Shown in pieces: positions 59,474 through 64,000 of a stretch of DNA of 64,000 nt; the stretch's first letter is position 1, and every line of letters starts with the position of its first letter. The translations under genes were made by a program, and so were the position numbers. Where the stretch lies: NCBI RefSeq assembly GCF_000427665.1, contig NZ_KE386572.1, positions 2,256,196 to 2,320,195 of the forward strand, read 5' to 3'. The notes beneath the pieces are model-generated. The model saw nothing but the letters and a program-made list of their open reading frames with translations, was not told where the DNA came from and did no database searches. Origin of the DNA: Geminicoccus roseus DSM 18922. GTDB lineage: Bacteria > Pseudomonadota > Alphaproteobacteria > Geminicoccales > Geminicoccaceae.

Positions 59474-60985
59474 ATGACCGAACTCGTCAGGCTCCAGGCC
59501 ATCACCAAGTCGTTCGGCGGTGTCCACGCCCTGCGTGGCGTCGATTTCGATGTCCGCGCCGGCGAAGTCCATGCCCTGCTGGGTGAGAATGGAGCCGGCA
59601 AGTCGACCCTGATGCGGGTCCTGAACGGCGAATTCCCGCCGACCTCGGGGGAGATCAGGATCGGCGGACAGGCCGTAACCTTGCGGGATCCCCATGCGGC
59701 ACGCGCCCTGGGCATCGCGGTGGTTCATCAGGAACTGGCCCTGGCGCCGGATCTGTCCGTGGCCGAGAACATCTTCCTTGGCGAGCTGCCGGGCGTCATC
59801 GCCTGGTCCGGCCTGAAGGCGCGGGCGCGCAAGCTGATCGAGCGGCTGGGCTTCGAGATCGACCCCGGCGCCATCGTCGGCAACCTGACCGTGGCCCACC
59901 AGCAGGTGGTCGAGATCGCCAAGGCCCTGTCGCGCGACGTCAAGATCATCGTCTTCGACGAACCGAGCGCGGTGCTGTCCGCCCAGGACGCCGACCGGCT
60001 GCACCAGATCATCGCCGACCTGCGCGGCCAGGGTGTCGGCATCGTCTACATCTCGCATCGGCTGGAGGAGATCTTCAAGATCTCCGACCGCATGACCGTG
60101 ATGAAGGACGGGCAGCGGGTCGGCACCGTGGACAACGGCGACGTCACCATCGACGAGCTCATTCGCATGATGGTCGGGCGGCCACTGGCCGCCATGTTCC
60201 CGGAGAAGGGCAAGCGTGCGCTCGGCGACGAAGTGCTGCGCCTGGACCGGGTCAACGCCGGTCGCATGGTCCGCGACGTCAGCCTGTCCATCCGGGCAGG
60301 CGAGATCGTCGGCCTTGGTGGCCTGGTCGGCTCCGGCCGCACCGAAGTGGCCCGTGCCATCTTCGGCGCGGACCGGCTGGACAGCGGCACCATCCATGTG
60401 AACGGCAAGCCAGTGACCCTGCGCACGCCGGTCCAGGCAGTGAAGGCCGGGATCGGTCTGGTGCCCGAGGACCGCAAGCTGCATGGCGTGATCCTGGACA
60501 AGCCGATCCGGGTGAACGCCACCATGGCGCGACTTTCCGCCGTGGTGAACGCGCTGGGCTTCCTGCGCCATGGGCTGGAGAAGAAGATCGTCACCGATCT
60601 CGGCAGCAGCTTGCGTCTCAAGGCGTCGAGCATCGACGCTCCCGTGTCCAGCCTCTCCGGAGGCAACCAGCAGAAGGTCGTGCTGGCCAAGTGGTTTCAC
60701 GCCGGCGGCGACCTGATCATCCTGGACGAGCCCACCCGCGGGGTGGATGTCGGCGCCAAGACCGAGATCTACGGGTTGGTCAACCGGCTGGCCGAGGAGG
60801 GCAAGGCGGTGCTGATCATTTCCTCCGAACATCAGGAACTGTTCGGCTTGTGCGACCGCGTGCTCGTGATGGGGCAGGGTGAACTCAAGGGCGAACTCCT
60901 GCCGGACCAGTACAGCGAGGAACGGCTGCTGGCGCTGTCGATGACCGGGCGGCCGAACACGAACGACATTGGTGAAGCAGCATGA
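59474..60985 (+). CDS. sugar ABC transporter ATP-binding protein, two ABC domains (RbsA-like)
   Basis: The 503-residue protein is a double ATPase. The first half has Walker A GENGAGKSTLM and Walker B VFDEPSAVL, with a weakened signature (LTVAHQQVVEIAKAL). The second has the degenerate Walker A GLVGSGRTE usual in RbsA, the signature LSGGNQQK and ILDEPTRGVDVG. It powers import of the sugar bound by the upstream protein. The start could also be the ATG at 59462; the one used has GGA eight bases before it. It overlaps the permease start by 4 bp. Confidence 0.92.
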   Translation: MTELVRLQAITKSFGGVHALRGVDFDVRAGEVHALLGENGAGKSTLMRVLNGEFPPTSGEIRIGGQAVTLRDPHAARALGIAVVHQELALAPDLSVAENIFLGELPGVIAWSGLKARARKLIERLGFEIDPGAIVGNLTVAHQQVVEIAKALSRDVKIIVFDEPSAVLSAQDADRLHQIIADLRGQGVGIVYISHRLEEIFKISDRMTVMKDGQRVGTVDNGDVTIDELIRMMVGRPLAAMFPEKGKRALGDEVLRLDRVNAGRMVRDVSLSIRAGEIVGLGGLVGSGRTEVARAIFGADRLDSGTIHVNGKPVTLRTPVQAVKAGIGLVPEDRKLHGVILDKPIRVNATMARLSAVVNALGFLRHGLEKKIVTDLGSSLRLKASSIDAPVSSLSGGNQQKVVLAKWFHAGGDLIILDEPTRGVDVGAKTEIYGLVNRLAEEGKAVLIISSEHQELFGLCDRVLVMGQGELKGELLPDQYSEERLLALSMTGRPNTNDIGEAA

Positions 60986-61971
60986 TCTCTGCGGTCGAAG
61001 CACCCTCCGAGCGTAACAACGGGGCTCGCATCGCGGCCGTCCTGCAGCGCTTTGGAACACTTGCGATCTTCCTGACGCTCGTCGTGGTGGCGACGTTCTG
61101 GTCGGACGCGTTCCTCACCACCGGCAACATCCTGAACGTGCTGCGTCAGGTGGCGTCCGGCGCCGGGATCATGGCCGTCGGCATGCTCTATGTGATCCTG
61201 ACCCGCGGCATCGACCTTTCGGTCGGTTCAATCGCGGCGCTGGGAAGCGTGCTCACCGGCTATTTCGTCGCCACCTCGGGCTACGGGACGTTCACGACCA
61301 TCCTGCTGGTCCTGCTCGCCGGCGGCGCCTGCGGCCTGTTCACCGGCGCCTTCGTCGCCTACCTGCGCCTGCCGTCCTTCGTCATGTCCCTGGCGATGCT
61401 GGCGATCGCACGCGGTCTGGCGCTGATCATCTCGGATGGCCGGCCGATACCGCTGGGCGAGCCCGGACAGGCGTTTCAGTCGTTCGGCTCCGGCTTCCTT
61501 TATGGCATCCCGCAGCCGGTGATCCTGATGTTCCTCGTGTTCATCGTCGGCGGGGTCGTGCTGAACTTCACCCGCTTTGGCCGGATCATCACGTCGATCG
61601 GTTCCAACGAGGAAGCCGTCCGACTCGCAGGCATCGCCGTGCCCCGCTACATCCTCGCGGTCTACGTGATCTCCGGCATGCTCGCCGCCACCGCCGGCAT
61701 CATCTCGTCCAGCCGCACCGGCGTCGGCTCGGCGCAGGTCGGCGTGGGGGCGGAACTCAGCGTGATCGCCGCCGTGGTGATCGGCGGCGCCAGCCTGATG
61801 GGCGGACGCGGCAGCGCGTTCAACACGCTGCTGGGCGCGCTGGTCATGGGGATCATCGGCAACATCATGAACCTCGCTGGTGTGCCCGGCTATCACCAGC
61901 AGGTCTACATGGGCGCGATCATCGTCGTGGCGATGCTGCTGCAGTTCGGCGCCGGCTCGCTCAAACGCTGA
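60982..61971 (+). CDS. sugar ABC transporter permease (RbsC-like)
   Basis: The 329-residue membrane protein has RbsC features: GMLYVILTRGIDLSVGSIAALGS near residue 70, SNEEAVRLAGI as the ATPase-contact loop and GGASLMGGRGSAFNTLLGAL. About nine hydrophobic segments are present. It forms the homodimeric channel of the importer. The ATGA overlap with the ATPase gene couples them. Confidence 0.93.
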   Translation: MISAVEAPSERNNGARIAAVLQRFGTLAIFLTLVVVATFWSDAFLTTGNILNVLRQVASGAGIMAVGMLYVILTRGIDLSVGSIAALGSVLTGYFVATSGYGTFTTILLVLLAGGACGLFTGAFVAYLRLPSFVMSLAMLAIARGLALIISDGRPIPLGEPGQAFQSFGSGFLYGIPQPVILMFLVFIVGGVVLNFTRFGRIITSIGSNEEAVRLAGIAVPRYILAVYVISGMLAATAGIISSSRTGVGSAQVGVGAELSVIAAVVIGGASLMGGRGSAFNTLLGALVMGIIGNIMNLAGVPGYHQQVYMGAIIVVAMLLQFGAGSLKR

Positions 61972-62052
61972 GCCGCGCCTTCCACCGCAATGCGGGCGCC
62001 CGCCAACGGCCCGGCGATGGCGCTCGATCTACCGACAAGGACCAGACCAGCC

Positions 62053-63069
62053 ATGCGCGCTGCCGTGATGTACCAGCCGGGCGATATCCGCCTGGAAGAC
62101 CTGCCCAAGCCCTCGCCCGGCAAGGGCGAGGTCCTGTTGAAGGTCGCGGCGGTCGGCGTGTGCGGCTCGGACATCCCGCGCATGCTGATCAAGGGTGCGC
62201 ACCGGATGCCGATCGTCTGCGGCCACGAATTCTCCGGGGAGGTCGTCGAGCTCGGCGAAGGTGTCGAGGGCTTTGCCGCCGGCGATCTGGTGGGCGTCGC
62301 GCCGATGCTTCCCTGCGGCGTCTGCGACCAGTGCGCCACCGGCAATTTCTCCCGATGCCGCGACTATGACTATTTCGGGAGCCGCCGCGATGGCGCCTAT
62401 GCCGAGTTCGTCTGTGCGCCGACCGCAAACCTGCTGAAGGCGCGTCCGGGAACCGATTTGCGCGCCGTTGCGATGACCGACCCCGCCTCGATCGCGCTGC
62501 ACGCGATCTGGAAGGCCAAGCCGACCCTGGGGGACCGCGGCGGCGTCATCGGCTGCGGGCCGATCGGCCTGTTCGCGATCCAGTGGATGAAGCTGATGGG
62601 ATGCCGTGACATCGTCGCGGTGGATGTCTCGGAGCGCAAGCTCGAGCAGGCGCGCGAAGCCGGCGCCAGCCATACCTTCCTGGCCACGGCCGAGATCCCA
62701 AGCGACCTGAAATGCGACCTCATCGTGGAGGCGGCCGGGCACCCGTCTTCCATCAACCTTGCCGCCAACCTGGCGGCACCTGGCGGGCATGTCGTCTTCA
62801 TCGGGATTCCCGTCGGCGACGTCACCCTCGCCAACAAGACCTTCCAGCACTTCCTGCGCCAGGAGGTGTCGCTGCATGGCGCCTGGAACTCCTTCGGAGC
62901 TCCCTATCCCGGTCCGCAATGGACAGTCACCCTGGACTATCTGTCCTCGGGCGCGCTGCGCTGGGAGTTCATGATCAGCCATGAGCTGAGCCTGGACGAG
63001 TTGCCGGGCATGTTCGGGAAGATCAAGGCGGGCGGGGAATTCTTCTCCAAGATCATGTTCCGGCCCTGA
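62053..63069 (+). CDS. zinc-dependent polyol/sugar alcohol dehydrogenase (GatD/sorbitol dehydrogenase-like)
   Basis: The 338-residue MDR enzyme has catalytic zinc ligands Cys37 (CGSD) and His58-Glu59 (CGHEF). It has the structural zinc set Cys88, 91, 94 and 102, and the NAD loop GCGPIGLFAIQW near residue 173 with Asp in AVDVSERK, favouring NAD. Members oxidise polyols (galactitol phosphate, sorbitol, xylitol, threonine-like substrates). Between a sugar importer and an FGGY kinase it would turn an imported polyol into a ketose for phosphorylation. An in-frame ATG 21 codons upstream is not supported; the ribosome site is weak for both. Confidence 0.9.
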   Translation: MRAAVMYQPGDIRLEDLPKPSPGKGEVLLKVAAVGVCGSDIPRMLIKGAHRMPIVCGHEFSGEVVELGEGVEGFAAGDLVGVAPMLPCGVCDQCATGNFSRCRDYDYFGSRRDGAYAEFVCAPTANLLKARPGTDLRAVAMTDPASIALHAIWKAKPTLGDRGGVIGCGPIGLFAIQWMKLMGCRDIVAVDVSERKLEQAREAGASHTFLATAEIPSDLKCDLIVEAAGHPSSINLAANLAAPGGHVVFIGIPVGDVTLANKTFQHFLRQEVSLHGAWNSFGAPYPGPQWTVTLDYLSSGALRWEFMISHELSLDELPGMFGKIKAGGEFFSKIMFRP

Positions 63070-63115
63070 GGCCCGTCTTGGCGGGCGAGGACGACCAAGA
63101 TCGGGGACGAGGCTG

Positions 63116-64000
63116 ATGGCGCTGCTGCTGGGACTGGATTTCGGCACCGGAGGCGTGCGGGCTGGCCTGTATGATCTGGCCGCATGCCGGATGCTGGGCG
63201 AGCAGGAAGCCGCCTATGCCACGGCCTACCCCCAGCCGGGCTGGGCGGAGCAGTCGCCAACGGACTGGTGGCAGGCCGCCGGTGCCGCCACCCGTGCCCT
63301 CCTGCGGGCCGCCGGTCGTCCCGAGGTGGCCGGGATCTGCGTGGCCACGACAGCCTCGACAGTCATGGCTTGCCGCGAGGACGGCACCCCGCTGCGGCCG
63401 GCCCTGCTCTGGATGGATTGCCGCGCCGCCGAGCAGGCGGATCGCACAGCGCGCTCCGGCCATCCGGTCCTGGCCTATGCCGGCGGGGGCGATGCCGCCG
63501 AATGGCTGGTGCCGAAGGCGATGTGGCTGAAGGAGCATGAGCCGGACAGCTACCGGCAGGCCGGCATCATCTGCGAATGCCTGGACTATGTGAACTTTCT
63601 GCTCGCCGGCCGCTGGGTCGGATCGCGGATGAACGCGACCTGCAAGTGGAACTACGATTCCGTCGCCGCGCGGTTTCATGACGATCTCTTCGCCGAACTC
63701 GGTATCCCTGAGCTGCCGGACAAGCTCCCCCGCGAGATCGTCCCGGTGGGCGGCGCGATCGGCCGGATCCAGGCATCGGCGATGGAGCATCTGGGGCTCG
63801 CCAATCGGCCCGTTCTGGCGCAGGGTGGGATCGACGCCCATATCGGCATGGTCGGTGCCGCCACCATGGCGCCGGGCGAACTTCTGATGATCGGCGGAAC
63901 CTCGGTCGTGCAGCTTTTCCAGCTCGCGGCCGGGCAGGCTGTTCCCGGCTTCTGGGGACCCTATCCGCATGCGCTGGTGGATGACCACTGGCTGGTCGAG
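63116..64000 (+). CDS. FGGY-family carbohydrate kinase, ribulokinase-like, cut by the window end
   Basis: The first 295 codons are present, open to the last base. LGLDFGTGGVRAGLYD is the N-terminal phosphate-binding loop, PGWAEQSPTDWW and LLWMDCRAAEQA are typical of ribulokinase/xylulokinase-like FGGY enzymes, and GGIDAHIGMVGA holds the catalytic Asp. IGGTSVVQLF follows. It should phosphorylate a ketose (pentulose or similar) made by the dehydrogenase before it. It starts 46 bp after that gene behind a GACGAGG site. The second domain and the adenine site lie outside the window. Confidence 0.9.
   Translation, partial: MALLLGLDFGTGGVRAGLYDLAACRMLGEQEAAYATAYPQPGWAEQSPTDWWQAAGAATRALLRAAGRPEVAGICVATTASTVMACREDGTPLRPALLWMDCRAAEQADRTARSGHPVLAYAGGGDAAEWLVPKAMWLKEHEPDSYRQAGIICECLDYVNFLLAGRWVGSRMNATCKWNYDSVAARFHDDLFAELGIPELPDKLPREIVPVGGAIGRIQASAMEHLGLANRPVLAQGGIDAHIGMVGAATMAPGELLMIGGTSVVQLFQLAAGQAVPGFWGPYPHALVDDHWLVE

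Noticed and set aside
61992-62003. GCGGGCGCCCGC palindrome before the zinc dehydrogenase
   Set aside because: Short all-GC palindromes are common by chance at this composition, and no T-run or second copy supports a function.
1-64000. Mobile elements, integrases, CRISPR arrays, tRNA or rRNA genes
   Set aside because: No transposase or integrase motif, no spaced repeat series and no cloverleaf or rRNA-like stretch was seen on reading both strands.

Overview
The window is high-GC, densely coded bacterial chromosome with short intergenic gaps, many 4-bp ATGA/GTGA overlaps and an abundance of ABC and TRAP uptake systems. This is the style of a soil or plant-associated alphaproteobacterium (Rhodospirillales, Geminicoccales or Rhizobiales-like). 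The lineage is an inference from gene content, not proven. No rRNA, tRNA, CRISPR array, insertion sequence or phage gene was seen.

Layout. (1) 1-3.2 kb: the end of a glutamine-synthetase-family gene, a class III aminotransferase, a UPF0303 protein and an MBL-fold hydrolase. (2) 3.5-5.9 kb: a SulP anion transporter with a tandem-Usp protein. (3) 6.0-10.7 kb: a surface-glycan modification group (acyltransferase, NoeA-like methyltransferase, small membrane protein, sulfatase-like membrane enzyme), then a pterin dehydratase. (4) 11.4-19.7 kb, minus strand: one operon pxpA - biotin-carrier - biotin carboxylase - pxpB - pxpC - hyuA - hyuB. (5) 19.9-47.1 kb: a cyclic-amide-type catabolic island. It holds three more hyuA/hyuB pairs, a Liv-type ABC importer with its binding protein, a Pot-type ABC importer, a class IV and a class III aminotransferase, a divergent GroEL paralogue and a GntR/FCD regulator. 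(6) 47.1-55.7 kb: an IclR - thiolase - acyl-CoA ligase - DUF296 - SDR operon, divergent from a DctPQM TRAP transporter. (7) 55.6-64 kb: a long MDR dehydrogenase, then a sugar or polyol locus (DeoC aldolase, Rbs-type ABC importer, zinc dehydrogenase, FGGY kinase cut by the window end).

How it fits together. The perfect palindrome TGTGATCACA, or a one-base variant, occurs seven times in intergenic DNA, always in the control regions of blocks 4 and 5. It joins the Pxp/biotin operon, the Hyu pairs, both ABC importers, the chaperonin and the aminotransferase into one probable regulon, with the GntR gene at its right edge as the obvious candidate regulator. The simplest reading is import of cyclic amides (lactams, oxoproline- or hydantoin-like compounds), ATP-dependent ring opening by HyuAB and Pxp-type enzymes, then transamination of the amino acids released. 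Substrates cannot be read from sequence.

The most unusual single protein is the GroEL paralogue at 38.6-40.2 kb. In an ungapped alignment to GroEL from memory it has Gly where GroEL has Asp52, and Ser where GroEL has Asp398. These are the two residues whose joint loss nearly stops ATP hydrolysis in E. coli GroEL. Asp87 is kept. It lies in the middle of the HyuAB regulon, which suggests a specialised, slow or non-cycling chaperonin for the large Hyu complexes.
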